This document shows, piece by piece, positions 1 to 8,833 of a stretch of DNA of 64,000 nucleotides. Source of the stretch: an uncultured Erysipelotrichaceae bacterium (lineage in GTDB: Bacteria > Bacillota_I > Bacilli_A > Erysipelotrichales > Erysipelotrichaceae); the NCBI GenBank assembly GCA_947569705.1, contig CANOSP010000001.1:246852-310851 (forward strand). The letters are read 5' to 3'. The notes beneath the pieces were generated by a model. The model did not search any database, was not told the DNA's origin, and worked only from the letters and a program-made list of their open reading frames with translations. The position numbers and the translations under genes were made by a program. Numbering within the stretch: position 1 is the first letter of the stretch; each line of letters begins with the position of its first letter.

Positions 1-1
1 T

Positions 2-868
2 TTAAAGATACAGGACGGATGCAACCAGTTTTGTTCGTATTGTATTATCCCGTATACGCGCGGCAGTGAACGCTCATTGTCACCCGATCAAGTGATTGCA
101 CAGGCAAAGGCTTTGGTCGCAAACGGTCATTTGGAAATTGTATTAACCGGAATTCATACAGGCAGATACGGGCGTGAATATCACGTTTCGTTAAGCAGTT
201 TGTTAGAGCGCTTATGTAAGGAAGTTGCGGGATTGCAGCGAATTCGCATTTCTTCAATTGAAATGAATGAAATTAATGATGAACTGATTGCGTTGATGAA
301 GCGAGAGCCTAAAATTGCAAGACATCTGCATATCCCGATTCAAAGTGCCGATAATGAGATATTGAAACTGATGAATCGTCCCTACAATGCGGAACAGTTT
401 GCGCAGCGGATGAATGAGATACGCGCACAGCTGCCCGATATCAGCATCTCTACCGATGTAATCACAGGTTTTCCCGCAGAAAGCGATGTGCATTTTGAAT
501 CCGGATATCAGTGCTTAAATGAACTCGCATTCAGCTTCCTGCATGTTTTTCCGTTTTCCAAGCGTGACGGAACCAAGGCAGCGTTGATGAAGGGACAGTT
601 GAACAATCAAGTAAAAAAACAGCGCAGTGCACGTTTAAACCAATTAAGTGAAGCGCTGTATCAAACATATCAGCGACGTTTTATAAACCACAGCGTTGCG
701 GTACTTTGGGAAGAGGTTAAGGGGGATTTGATGTTTGGTCATACAAGTGAATATCTCGGTGTTTATGCACCGTATGAAGCAGCGAGCCTGCATAAATTAG
801 AAACACGCCGCATTATCGCTTATGAAAATGATAAGCTGGTATGCGAAGCACAGGAGGTAAACGGATGA
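2..868 (+). CDS. mtaB: MtaB, tRNA t6A37 methylthiotransferase, 5'-truncated by window edge
   Basis: Radical-SAM methylthiotransferase that adds a methylthio group to C2 of N6-threonylcarbamoyladenosine at position 37 of ANN-decoding tRNAs. The reading frame is open from base 2, so the gene begins outside the window and its N-terminal MTTase domain is missing here. The radical-SAM cluster motif is visible at the edge as C-N-Q-F-C-S-Y-C (Cys 7, 11 and 14 of the visible 288 residues), preceded by KIQDG as in MtaB/YqeV. The segment around ISTDVITGFP and a C-terminal TRAM-like tail follow. The stop TGA overlaps the ATG of murE, so the two are translationally coupled. MtaB is preferred over MiaB because of the KIQDGC context and the neighbourhood shared with B. 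subtilis yqeV (rpsU, yqfC-D, phoH). Confidence 0.9.
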   Translation, partial: LKIQDGCNQFCSYCIIPYTRGSERSLSPDQVIAQAKALVANGHLEIVLTGIHTGRYGREYHVSLSSLLERLCKEVAGLQRIRISSIEMNEINDELIALMKREPKIARHLHIPIQSADNEILKLMNRPYNAEQFAQRMNEIRAQLPDISISTDVITGFPAESDVHFESGYQCLNELAFSFLHVFPFSKRDGTKAALMKGQLNNQVKKQRSARLNQLSEALYQTYQRRFINHSVAVLWEEVKGDLMFGHTSEYLGVYAPYEAASLHKLETRRIIAYENDKLVCEAQEVNG

Positions 869-2328
869 AGCTGTCGGAAATGTTTGAACACGCTCCCGCA
901 TTGGAAATCACCGGGATTGCCAGCGATTCTCGTTCGGTAAAACCCGGAGATATGTATTTTTGTATTGAGGGAATGGAAAATGACGGACATCATTACATTG
1001 ATCAGGCGATTGAAAACGGTGCGGTAAGTATTGTGCATCGTAAGGATTTATCGAGCATGAGTGACGGCATTGCTTATATCAAGGTGAATGATGTAAATGC
1101 GACTTTGAATATTATCGCATCTAAATTTTACGGTTATCCGAGTAAGCAGATGAAAATTTTCGGCATAACGGGAACCAACGGTAAGTCATCGATAGCCAGT
1201 ATTATTGCGGATGCATATTCTCATTTCGCTCCGTGCGGCTATATCGGTACGATCGCGGTACGCTATGGTGAAGTGAAAAAGCTCCCTTCTTTAACTACCC
1301 CTGATCCCATATCGATTCACAGCACGATGAAAGATATGGTAGATGCCGGTATGAAGGCGTGTGCTTTAGAAGTATCTTCTCACGGATTAGAGCTGGGCAG
1401 GGTGCAGAGCGTTGATTTTGATGTGGCGATATTCACTAATTTAACCTATGATCATTTGGATTTCCATGGCACAATCGATCATTATTTCGCAGCGAAACAA
1501 AAGCTGTTTCAGCAGCTGAAAGAAAGCGGCATTGCCATCTTAAATATCGATGATCCGTATTATCAACAATTAAGAGACGTCACTAAGGCAAAAATCGTTA
1601 CGTACGGAATCGGAGAAGCAGCAGATTATCGCGGTGATGATATTCATATCGGGATGAACGGTTCTTCCTTTACGCTGTATCATCATGATGAGGTGTATCG
1701 TGTCGAAACGAATTTGGTTGCTTTATATAATATTTATAATCTGCTTGCGGCGATTGCCGGCATGTGTGAAAGCGGAATACCGTTGACAGAGCTGTTGCCG
1801 TTGATCACGCGTTTACAACAGATTGAGGGAAGAATGGAGCGCATTGATGAAGGTCAGCCGTTTACGGTAATCGTTGATTTCGCACATACGCCCGACGGTC
1901 TGACGAAAGTTTTTGAATATGCAAAAACGATAACGGAACCCGGTCATAATATTATCGCGGTATTCGGTTCTGCAGGAAAGCGAGATACCAAAAAGCGCAA
2001 GGTGTTCGGTGAAATTGCCGACCGTTATTGTGATTTGATTATCTTGACCGAAGATGATCCGCGAAATGAAGATGCCCGTAACATTGCCAATGAAATTAAA
2101 AGCGGCATTCAGGATACTAAGAATATTTATATTGAAAATCGCTATGATGCGATTCGCCAAGCCGTTGAAACTGCCAATGTCAAAGATACCGTATTGATCC
2201 TCGGTAAAGGCGACGAATTATTTATGTATCGAGAGGACGGCAGAGAGGATTGGCTCGGCGATCATAATGCTGCAAGACACTGTATTCGCAAATATTACCT
2301 GGGGATTGAAGAGGAAAATACCAAGTAA
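865..2328 (+). CDS. murE: MurE, UDP-MurNAc-tripeptide synthetase
   Basis: Cytoplasmic Mur ligase that adds the third residue of the peptidoglycan stem peptide to UDP-MurNAc-L-Ala-D-Glu (487 aa). The start is the ATG at 865, eight bases after AGGAGG at 852-857; upstream in-frame codons lie inside mtaB. The P-loop GTNGKSS is near residues 102-108, the central-domain motif VSSHGLELGRV follows, and the C-terminal ligase domain carries FAHTPDGL and GSAGKRD. The amino-acid selectivity loop reads DDPRNED near residue 397. Diaminopimelate enzymes usually have DNPR and lysine enzymes lack the Arg, so the substrate (meso-DAP or L-Lys) stays open. The gene is outside a dcw cluster and sits between mtaB and rpsU. 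Confidence 0.93.
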   Translation: MKLSEMFEHAPALEITGIASDSRSVKPGDMYFCIEGMENDGHHYIDQAIENGAVSIVHRKDLSSMSDGIAYIKVNDVNATLNIIASKFYGYPSKQMKIFGITGTNGKSSIASIIADAYSHFAPCGYIGTIAVRYGEVKKLPSLTTPDPISIHSTMKDMVDAGMKACALEVSSHGLELGRVQSVDFDVAIFTNLTYDHLDFHGTIDHYFAAKQKLFQQLKESGIAILNIDDPYYQQLRDVTKAKIVTYGIGEAADYRGDDIHIGMNGSSFTLYHHDEVYRVETNLVALYNIYNLLAAIAGMCESGIPLTELLPLITRLQQIEGRMERIDEGQPFTVIVDFAHTPDGLTKVFEYAKTITEPGHNIIAVFGSAGKRDTKKRKVFGEIADRYCDLIILTEDDPRNEDARNIANEIKSGIQDTKNIYIENRYDAIRQAVETANVKDTVLILGKGDELFMYREDGREDWLGDHNAARHCIRKYYLGIEEENTK

Positions 2329-2395
2329 AAAGTGTCGAATTGTGCGTTTTCACTTTAAAAAAGGCAAATTTTACATAAAACATGATCGTTAGTTG

Positions 2396-2424
2396 TTGCA
2401 ATTTCAGGTTGTTTTATATATAAT
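2396..2424 (+). promoter_or_regulatory. SigA-type promoter of rpsU
   Basis: TTGCAA (2396-2401), a 17-bp spacer and TATAAT (2419-2424). Transcription would start near 2431, a short distance before the GGGAGG ribosome site at 2444-2449. Confidence 0.8.
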
Positions 2425-2456
2425 TATAGTGCAATCTTCAGAAGGGAGGTTAAGTA

Positions 2457-2636
2457 ATGCCGAAAGTAGTTTTAAAAGAGAACGAAGTTCTTGATGATGC
2501 ACTGAGAAGATTCAAACGTCAGGTATCACGAAACGGAACCCTTGCTGAAGCTCGCAAAAGAGAGTTTTATGTAAAACCGGGCGTACGCCGTAAACTGAAA
2601 TCGGAAGCTGCCCGTAAAGCTCGTCGTGGCAAATAA
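2457..2636 (+). CDS. rpsU: Ribosomal protein bS21
   Basis: Small-subunit ribosomal protein S21, 59 aa, which acts near the 3' end of 16S rRNA during initiation. The protein starts [10 protein letters not shown] and ends in a basic tail ([12 protein letters not shown]) typical of the family. GGGAGGT lies 7 bases before the ATG. It has its own promoter (2396-2424) and an intrinsic terminator (2642-2664), so it appears monocistronic. In B. subtilis rpsU also lies between yqeV (mtaB) and the yqfC-yqfD-phoH group. Confidence 0.96.
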   Translation: MPKVVLKENEVLDDALRRFKRQVSRNGTLAEARKREFYVKPGVRRKLKSEAARKARRGK

Positions 2637-2641
2637 CAGAA

Positions 2642-2664
2642 ACCGAGAAATCGGTTTTTTTCTT
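2642..2664 (+). terminator. Intrinsic terminator after rpsU
   Basis: ACCGA-GAAA-TCGGT stem-loop with a GNRA-like loop, followed by a run of seven T. Confidence 0.88.
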
Positions 2665-2736
2665 TTTCTGTTCCCGTATTGTCGCAAGGTATACTTTAAG
2701 CAAAGCAAGCGTATGATGGGATAGAGGTGATTCAGA

Positions 2737-2937
2737 GTGCTTACCATGAATAAAAATCAACTGATGATTGAACAATATGAAGAACTGCTTAAGGCTTCCC
2801 CCCAAGATGTCCGCCTTCGCTTAAAGGATATGCATCTCACAATCACCGGTAAGGATTTAAAGGTACGTGCACTTACACGTGATGAAATTCTGATTGAAGG
2901 TATTATGGAAGGATTTACTTTTCATTATGAAGCGTGA
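2737..2937 (+). CDS. yqfC: YqfC-like sporulation protein (YabP/YqfC family)
   Basis: Small protein of 66 aa resembling the YabP/YqfC family. In B. subtilis yqfC belongs to the mother-cell SigE regulon. The visible pattern is a beta-rich core with repeated LTITGKDLKV/ILIEG strands. The GTG at 2737 is chosen as start because GAGGTGA sits about 7 bases upstream; an ATG at 2746 is possible. It is shorter than the 93-aa B. subtilis protein. It overlaps yqfD by 11 bases, and the yqfC-yqfD-phoH order is the conserved sporulation-associated arrangement, which supports the call more than sequence alone. Confidence 0.78.
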   Translation: MLTMNKNQLMIEQYEELLKASPQDVRLRLKDMHLTITGKDLKVRALTRDEILIEGIMEGFTFHYEA

Positions 2938-3859
2938 GCGAATGATCTTAGGTATGGACAAATGGGAAACAGCACTTGATGTGGCGCGTTTGTATCGCTT
3001 GGTGAAAAAGCACAACTGGAGCATTTATGAATTGCAGATGAGTAAACAAGGCATCACCTTTTATGCGCCGGTTTATGAACGAAAGGAAATTGAACGAGTC
3101 ATTGAACATGCACATGTGGTCACAACGACCGGAATGGTTGGCTTTTTATTTCGGCAAATGAAGCGCCCCTTTCGCATGATCAGTGTATTAATATCCTGCT
3201 GCCTATGGTTTATTTTATCTCATACGGTGTTTGAGATTACGATGAGCGGAGATAAAGAAGAAAGCAAACAGCTGATCACGAAAACCTTAAACGAAATGGG
3301 GTATGAGCCGCCGTTCTATGACGCGGATATGGAAAAGATGAAGCTGGATTTAAAAAAGCGGCTGGAAAATGAAATTGCATGGATGGAAGTCAGTAAAAAC
3401 GGCAGTCAATATCATATCCAGTTTACGACCAAGGAATTTGCGACGATCACACCGCTGCAGCAGCATGAGCTGATTGCTCAAAAAGACGGAGTGATTGAAC
3501 ATTTTGAAATTCAGCACGGCAATAAGCTGGTCGCAATCAATGATTATGTACATGCCGGTGATGTGCTTGTCTCTAATTTATTGACTGACAGCAGCAACCA
3601 AGAACAAAAACTCTATGTAAAAGGCAAGGTTTATGCATATACATGGAAAGAGGTTCATGTCGAAATGCCGAAGAGTGAATTGCCGAAACCGTTTCAGTTT
3701 TATCAGCTGTTATTTACCGCACGCAGAGAAGCAAGTCATGATTTACGAAAAGATGAAAAAATTTATAAAGAAAATATTTTGCAATTTCAGGATAATACGG
3801 GTACAATAAGTATGGATATTCATTATACATTATTGGAGGATATTACAACTCCAAAATAA
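2927..3859 (+). CDS. yqfD: YqfD, sporulation membrane protein
   Basis: Membrane-anchored sporulation protein of the YqfD family (310 aa). One hydrophobic segment lies about a third of the way in (MISVLISCCLWFILSHTVFE); the remainder is a soluble domain with conserved patterns such as AWMEV and GVIEHFEIQHG followed by V-x-x-GD-V-L-V-S. The ATG at 2927 overlaps the end of yqfC by 11 bases. An ATG at 2942 is an alternative, since no strong ribosome site precedes either. YqfD of B. subtilis is needed for full sporulation; its molecular role is not established. Confidence 0.85.
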   Translation: MKRERMILGMDKWETALDVARLYRLVKKHNWSIYELQMSKQGITFYAPVYERKEIERVIEHAHVVTTTGMVGFLFRQMKRPFRMISVLISCCLWFILSHTVFEITMSGDKEESKQLITKTLNEMGYEPPFYDADMEKMKLDLKKRLENEIAWMEVSKNGSQYHIQFTTKEFATITPLQQHELIAQKDGVIEHFEIQHGNKLVAINDYVHAGDVLVSNLLTDSSNQEQKLYVKGKVYAYTWKEVHVEMPKSELPKPFQFYQLLFTARREASHDLRKDEKIYKENILQFQDNTGTISMDIHYTLLEDITTPK

Positions 3860-3870
3860 AGGAGCAGCTT

Positions 3871-4836
3871 ATGAATGAAAAGTACCGTATTTCCTTAGCC
3901 GATTATACCATGGAACAGATCGTGACCTTATGCGGTCCCAATGACAGCCATTTAGATATTTTGCGCAAAACCTTTGACTGTGATTTAGTCGTTCGCGATA
4001 TGCATTTAACAATTCTTTGTGAAGATGAAAAAAAGCGGACAATGATCTCTGAATGCATATTTGCCTTATTGGAAATGATTGCACATCCGTTGGTAATCGG
4101 AACACAGGAAGTGACGTATGCCGGCAGATTAGCGCTTGAAGGAAAGCTGAATCAGCTGTCATTGACTTATCAAAAGCCGATTGCCAAAACGATCAACGGC
4201 AAGCTGATCTATCCGAAAACGATCGGACAGCGCTATCTCTATCAATGTATGGCTACTAACGATATTGTATTCGCAAGCGGTGTTGCCGGTACCGGTAAAA
4301 CGTATTTGGCAGTTGCCTATGCGGCAAGCCTGTTAAAAAAGGGAGAAATCAATAAACTCATTTTAACCCGTCCCGCCGTTGAAGCCGGAGAATCGCTCGG
4401 TTTTTTACCCGGTGACTTAAAAGAAAAGGTAGATCCTTATCTGCGCCCGCTTTATGATGCATTGTATGATATGTTAGGCAATGAACAGGTAGAGAAGCTG
4501 TTAGAAAAGGAAATCATTGAAATTGCACCGCTTGCTTATATGCGCGGTCGTACTTTAAATAATGCATTTATTATCTTAGATGAAGCTCAAAATACAACCA
4601 AAGCACAAATGAAAATGTTTCTGACGCGTATGGGATTTCATTCCAAAATCGTAATTACCGGAGATATTACGCAAATCGATCTAATTCAAAAAAATGTCAG
4701 CGGATTGGTTGACGCAAAAAAACTGTTAAACGGCATCGAAGGCATTGCTTTTGTCGAATTAACAAGTTTAGATGTGGTGAGAAATCCGCTCGTTCAAAAA
4801 ATTATCGAACGCTATGAACAAGCAGAACAAAGCTGA
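3871..4836 (+). CDS. phoH: PhoH-like ATPase
   Basis: Cytoplasmic P-loop NTPase of the PhoH family (321 aa). PhoH proteins are ATPases with proposed roles in RNA processing; the substrate is unsettled. Walker A is GVAGTGKT (about residues 137-144) and Walker B is IILDEAQ (about 234-240). The N-terminal segment has the KH-like LDILRKTFDC start. AAAGGAG precedes the ATG by 7 bases. It follows yqfD by 11 bases in the same operon. In most Bacillota ybeY lies just downstream, but here ybeY is at 61 kb. A perfect 8-bp inverted repeat (4817-4846) spans the stop codon without a T tract, so it is at best a weak terminator. Confidence 0.93.
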   Translation: MNEKYRISLADYTMEQIVTLCGPNDSHLDILRKTFDCDLVVRDMHLTILCEDEKKRTMISECIFALLEMIAHPLVIGTQEVTYAGRLALEGKLNQLSLTYQKPIAKTINGKLIYPKTIGQRYLYQCMATNDIVFASGVAGTGKTYLAVAYAASLLKKGEINKLILTRPAVEAGESLGFLPGDLKEKVDPYLRPLYDALYDMLGNEQVEKLLEKEIIEIAPLAYMRGRTLNNAFIILDEAQNTTKAQMKMFLTRMGFHSKIVITGDITQIDLIQKNVSGLVDAKKLLNGIEGIAFVELTSLDVVRNPLVQKIIERYEQAEQS

Positions 4837-5072
4837 TTTGCTTGTTTGATAAAGTTGTTTCTCATTGTTATTTCAGCCTTTATTTATCTTGCTTTTACGC
4901 TCCCGCGACTTTTTTCGACGTTCATATCATTCAGGTTAAATTTAATACATATGATTACGAAAATATGAAATTTCTTAATCTAAAATAGACGAACTTTTCC
5001 ATAAAAATGACATGATACGACACGAATTGCCAGAGAAACAATTATAATTAAATGCGTAGGAGGAAGAAAGCA

Positions 5073-5903
5073 ATGAAAGAGAATTTGAAGATTTACATAG
5101 CAGATGAAAGTCTTGATATGATTCATGCGACAAAAGAAGAACTGCGCAAACACAGCGTATATCATATCATCGGCAATGCGTGTAATGGGGAGCAGCTTTT
5201 AAGGGAATTGCATGGAAAGCACATTGATATTTTGGTTTTAGATCTCATTATGTCAAAAAAAGACGGAATCAGTGTGCTGAATGAATTGAAAGAGCATCAA
5301 ATTACTGTCGATCATATCATTTGCACAACCCCTTTTATCAATGATTTAATCGTAAAACAGGTACAGCAATTCAAGGTGGATTATTTAATGATGAAGCCGT
5401 TTGATTTAAAACAGCTGATGGAAAAGCTGAATATAATAAGCGGTCTTCAGGGGGTGCATACAACTGCATCTGATCCGCTGATGAATACCGCAAGCAATGA
5501 CGAAAAAGAGCGTTTGTTAAAACTGGAATTGGAGAGTGAAATTACCTCACTGTTACATGAAATCGGAATTCCGGCACATATCAAAGGCTATATGTATTTA
5601 CGCACGGCAATTTTGGAAACTTATTTAAATGTTGATTTTTTAGGACAGATCACCAAAGTATTGTATCCGGAGATTGCACGTAAATATGCAACAACGTCTT
5701 CCAGAGTAGAAAGAGCCATTCGTCATGCAATCGAGGTAGCTTGGAATCGTGGTAATATTGATGCGATCGATGATATTTTCGGTTATACGATTTCCGCAAC
5801 AAAAGCGAAGCCGACGAATTCAGAATTTATCGCTATGATTGCTGATAAGCTTCGTTTAGAACATCGTTTAAAGAATAAAAACTTCATCAATGCGTATCGT
5901 TAA
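5073..5903 (+). CDS. spo0A: Spo0A, master regulator of sporulation
   Basis: Response regulator that, when phosphorylated by the phosphorelay or orphan kinases, binds 0A boxes and commits the cell to sporulation (276 aa). The receiver domain has the acidic pair in YIADES, phospho-acceptor Asp57 in LVLDLIM, a Thr switch residue in CTTPF and the conserved Lys in MMKPFD. The C-terminal DNA-binding domain keeps the diagnostic [20 protein letters not shown]. The Pro usually following DIIM is Ser here, a mild change. The ATG at 5073 is selected because AGGAGG lies at 5058-5063; the upstream in-frame ATG at 5052 overlaps that site. The 236-bp upstream gap holds TTCGACG near 4914, one base off the 0A-box core TTCGACA, so autoregulation is possible but unproven. 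Confidence 0.95.
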   Translation: MKENLKIYIADESLDMIHATKEELRKHSVYHIIGNACNGEQLLRELHGKHIDILVLDLIMSKKDGISVLNELKEHQITVDHIICTTPFINDLIVKQVQQFKVDYLMMKPFDLKQLMEKLNIISGLQGVHTTASDPLMNTASNDEKERLLKLELESEITSLLHEIGIPAHIKGYMYLRTAILETYLNVDFLGQITKVLYPEIARKYATTSSRVERAIRHAIEVAWNRGNIDAIDDIFGYTISATKAKPTNSEFIAMIADKLRLEHRLKNKNFINAYR

Positions 5904-5921
5904 GGATAGAATGATAGCTTA

Positions 5922-5946
5922 CCTCACAATCGGTGAGGATTTTTTT
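5922..5946 (+). terminator. Intrinsic terminator after spo0A
   Basis: CCTCAC-aatcg-GTGAGG stem-loop followed by A and a T-rich tract (ATTTTTTT). Confidence 0.85.
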
Positions 5947-6042
5947 ATTGCAAAAATAAAAATGGCAAACAAAAGAGATATAAATTTTTACTGGAATCCT
6001 CATTCATTTTCATTTATAATTATGACAGATGAGGAGCGTAAT

Positions 6043-7215
6043 ATGGCAGGACGTGTATTATTTCATATTGATTTAAATTCTTTTTATGCAAGTGCTGAGA
6101 TTTTAAAAAACTCGGCATTAGAAGGCTTACCGGTAGTGGTTGCCGGTCTGCATCGGCGCAGTGTCGTATCAACAGCGAGTTATGAGGCACGCAAATTCGG
6201 TGTACACAGTGCAATGCCGTTAATGATGGCACAGGAAAAATGTCCGCAGTTGGTTGTCGTGCAAGGGGATTACAGCTGGTATGAAGAATTGAGTGAGCGT
6301 TTCTTTCGCTTTGTGAAGAAGTTTTCACCTTATGTGGAGCCTGCCAGTATTGATGAGTGCTATGTCGACGTTACCGAGGTGATCAAGCAGTATAAGCGTC
6401 CGTTAGACTTGGCATGGACGATGCAGCAACAGATCTATCAAGAATTGCATTTGCCTTGCAGCATCGGTGTCGGTCCGAATAAGTTTTTAGCGAAGATGGC
6501 AAGTGATATGCGCAAACCGATGGGGATTACCGTATTAAGAAAACAGGAGATTGCCGCAAAGCTTTGGCCGCTGTCCATCACTGAGATGTGGGGAATCGGT
6601 AAAAAAAGCCACCCGCTGTTAATCGCAAACGGTATTACAACGATCGGTGATCTGGCAAACCCCGAAAATGAATCTAAAATAATGACGCTGTTGGGAAAGC
6701 ATGCCTACGGTTTTATTCAAAATGCGCGCGGCAACGATACCAACGTATTGTCTTTTAATACTACAGTGCAGTCAATCTCGCAATCCACAACCTTAGATCG
6801 TGATATTGAGGATTACGATGAAATTAAAACGGTACTGCGTCGCTTGGCAAAATCACTGTCAAGAAGAGCGCAGAATGATGATCTCAAGGGACGATTGATC
6901 TCCGTCAGTATTCGTTATTATGATTTTACCAATGCAGTGCGCTCAATGAGCTATCAGGAGTATACCAATGATGAAACGGTATTATTTGAGCAGGCGTTGT
7001 ATCTATTTGACCGCAATCACAACGGTAAGCCGATTCGTCATTTAGGAATCGGTTTAGGATCATTGTTTTCACGTCATAAATCGATTGATCAGCTGCAAAT
7101 GAAGTTGCAGGATCAACCGGTAAAGAATTCTGTTGAAAATGTACTGGAACAGCTGAATGCACAGCTTCCGGGCATTCATTTAACAACCGCAGATAAAAAG
7201 CTTCATCACTCATAA
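6043..7215 (+). CDS. dinB: DNA polymerase IV (Y family)
   Basis: Error-prone translesion polymerase (390 aa). Catalytic acidic residues are visible in HIDLNSFYAS (Asp10) and in ASIDECYVD (Asp104-Glu105), with the Y-family steric-gate and helix-hairpin-helix regions following (MWGIGKKS). The C-terminal little finger ends in a tail that lacks a clear beta-clamp peptide by eye. The ATG at 6043 is preferred because GAGGAG at 6031-6036 lies 6 bases upstream; the frame stays open further 5' with an ATG at 6022. TATAAT at 6015-6020 is a plausible -10 without a good -35. No LexA box was recognised. The gene has its own terminator at 7234-7255. Confidence 0.93.
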   Translation: MAGRVLFHIDLNSFYASAEILKNSALEGLPVVVAGLHRRSVVSTASYEARKFGVHSAMPLMMAQEKCPQLVVVQGDYSWYEELSERFFRFVKKFSPYVEPASIDECYVDVTEVIKQYKRPLDLAWTMQQQIYQELHLPCSIGVGPNKFLAKMASDMRKPMGITVLRKQEIAAKLWPLSITEMWGIGKKSHPLLIANGITTIGDLANPENESKIMTLLGKHAYGFIQNARGNDTNVLSFNTTVQSISQSTTLDRDIEDYDEIKTVLRRLAKSLSRRAQNDDLKGRLISVSIRYYDFTNAVRSMSYQEYTNDETVLFEQALYLFDRNHNGKPIRHLGIGLGSLFSRHKSIDQLQMKLQDQPVKNSVENVLEQLNAQLPGIHLTTADKKLHHS

Positions 7216-7233
7216 TTTGTCGAATGATTTAAG

Positions 7234-7255
7234 GACACATCACAGTGTCTTTTTT
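7234..7255 (+). terminator. Intrinsic terminator after dinB
   Basis: GACAC-atcaca-GTGTC stem-loop followed by six T. Confidence 0.85.
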
Positions 7256-7281
7256 CATACACTTTGTTAGAGGTGATTGAC

Positions 7282-7887
7282 TTGAAAAAACGATTCTATC
7301 ATGGACTACTGCACAAATATAAAAATGTTTATCTGTTTATCACCGTATTGATCGCTGCCGGTTTTTGTATGGGAATCTTTTTATCTCAGTATATTGATCA
7401 TACGGATATTACTTCACTGTCTTCTTATCTGACAACAATTCATGAGGTGAATGATACTTATCCGGCATTTGTAAATCAATTTTTTACGGGTATTTTATTT
7501 ATTCTGTTGGTATTTTTATTAGGTACCAGTATTGTCGGTATCCCGTTCATTGCTTTTATTATTTTTACCAAAGGACTGCAAATCGGTTTCTCTTGTGCCT
7601 TATTTGTGGCAAGCTATCATTTAAAGGGAATTGTCGGCATTATTTTAACCTTGGCACCTCAGGTCATATTGGATTTATTGGCAACCTGTTTGATCGCTGC
7701 CAGTGCAATACAATTATCAATGTATTTAATTTACAGTTCTTCCAATCGTGAGCGTTTGAATTTCAAGCTTTTGGCAAACAGTGTTTTAAATGATCTGTGT
7801 ATCGGTTTTGTGATTGTGTTGATCGCTGCCTATGTAAAATCGACATTGGTGGTGGAGCTGATTAAGCTGTTTCAGTTGATCGGGTAA
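7282..7887 (+). CDS. spoIIM: SpoIIM, stage II sporulation protein M
   Basis: Integral membrane protein (201 aa) of the SpoIIM family. In B. subtilis SpoIIM is part of the SpoIID-SpoIIM-SpoIIP machine that thins septal peptidoglycan and drives forespore engulfment. Five or so hydrophobic segments are visible (for example FITVLIAAGFCMGIFLS near residue 20 and GILFILLVFLLGTSIVGIP near 75). The start is a TTG at 7282, chosen because GAGGTGAT sits at 7270-7277 and the protein then begins LKKRFYHGLL. It appears monocistronic; spoIID and spoIIP are not in the window. Confidence 0.85.
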   Translation: MKKRFYHGLLHKYKNVYLFITVLIAAGFCMGIFLSQYIDHTDITSLSSYLTTIHEVNDTYPAFVNQFFTGILFILLVFLLGTSIVGIPFIAFIIFTKGLQIGFSCALFVASYHLKGIVGIILTLAPQVILDLLATCLIAASAIQLSMYLIYSSSNRERLNFKLLANSVLNDLCIGFVIVLIAAYVKSTLVVELIKLFQLIG

Positions 7888-8034
7888 TGCATTGCAGGCT
7901 TATCACAAGTTTTATTACTTAGTTCACTTTGAAGGTTCTTTCTTATGATAACTGTTTTTTCTTGTCATAATTGAATAAATGAATATGCTTCATAAATGCA
8001 TAGCGTAAAGATGATGAATCATTTGGAAAAGTAT
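7888..8034. other. Intergenic spacer without recognised genes
   Basis: AT-rich spacer after spoIIM. No convincing terminator hairpin, RNA gene or small gene with a ribosome site was seen; the promoter of the next gene begins at 8035. Confidence 0.5.
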
Positions 8035-8063
8035 TTGTTTTTCCGCTTTTTTCCCTGTATAAT
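8035..8063 (+). promoter_or_regulatory. Promoter of the tRNA1(Val)-type methyltransferase gene
   Basis: TTGTTT (8035-8040), a 17-bp spacer ending in TG, and TATAAT (8058-8063). Start would be near 8070, just before the GAGGG ribosome site. Confidence 0.7.
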
Positions 8064-8085
8064 AGCGGTGGAAAAGAGGGAATCT

Positions 8086-8754
8086 ATGGATTTATCAAAA
8101 TGTCACTTAGATTATTTGCCGAACAGCGATATTTATTACTATCAGCATCCCGATATGTTTCATACCAATACCGATACGGCATTGTTGGGACAGTTTGCGG
8201 ATTTCAGAAAAAAAGACACGGTGTTGGATATTGGCACCAATAACGGCGCTTTGTTGTTATATGCGATGCAAAAAAAGCCGAAGCATTTAATCGGTGTAGA
8301 TATTAATGAAGAAGCCTGTCAGCTTGCCGACTATAATTTGAATCATTATCATCATGCACAGGCAGAGATCATCGCCTGCGATATTTTACAATTCACTCAT
8401 CAGCCGGTATCGTGTATCGTCTGTAATCCGCCTTATTTTAAAGTAAGTGATGAGAAGCAGCTGAATCATCGGGAACCGATTGCGAATGCCCGTCATGAAG
8501 CTAAGCTGACGCTTGATGATTTGTTAAAAAAGATAAGTGAATTATTAGTGGATAAGGGAAGAATGTATATGATTCATCGCAGTGATCGCTTGATTGATTT
8601 GGCAATCAGCTGTCGCATGCATCATATGGAAGTAAAAAAAATACAGCTTGTTTATGATGAGGCTAAAAACGATGCCCAAAGTGTGTTGATTGAGGCGATG
8701 AAAAGCGGGAAGAGCGGTTGCCGCATTTTACCGATCCATATGACGAGACGCTGA
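8086..8754 (+). CDS. tRNA1(Val) A37 N6-methyltransferase-like (YfiC/YabB family)
   Basis: Class I SAM-dependent methyltransferase (222 aa). It shows the SAM-binding motif VLDIGTNNGAL (around residue 46), an acidic strand end GVDINEEA and the N6-adenine signature NPPYF with the following basic segment typical of COG4123 (TrmN6/YfiC/YabB). Family members methylate N6 of A37 in tRNA1(Val), though paralogues with other substrates exist, so specificity is inferred. The ATG at 8086 follows GAGGG by 5 bases; the frame is open upstream but lacks a ribosome site. B. subtilis yabB lies in a different neighbourhood, so context does not help. Confidence 0.82.
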   Translation: MDLSKCHLDYLPNSDIYYYQHPDMFHTNTDTALLGQFADFRKKDTVLDIGTNNGALLLYAMQKKPKHLIGVDINEEACQLADYNLNHYHHAQAEIIACDILQFTHQPVSCIVCNPPYFKVSDEKQLNHREPIANARHEAKLTLDDLLKKISELLVDKGRMYMIHRSDRLIDLAISCRMHHMEVKKIQLVYDEAKNDAQSVLIEAMKSGKSGCRILPIHMTRR

Positions 8755-8833
8755 GTGCGTAAAAGGTGATAATCCGCTTTAATTATAGCGTAATTACAGG
8801 TAATATGTGGTATAATATTATAAGGTGATTACT

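Noticed and set aside
4911..4918. Definite 0A box upstream of spo0A
   Set aside because: TTCGACG is one base off the core and stands alone without a good promoter; mentioned only as a possibility.
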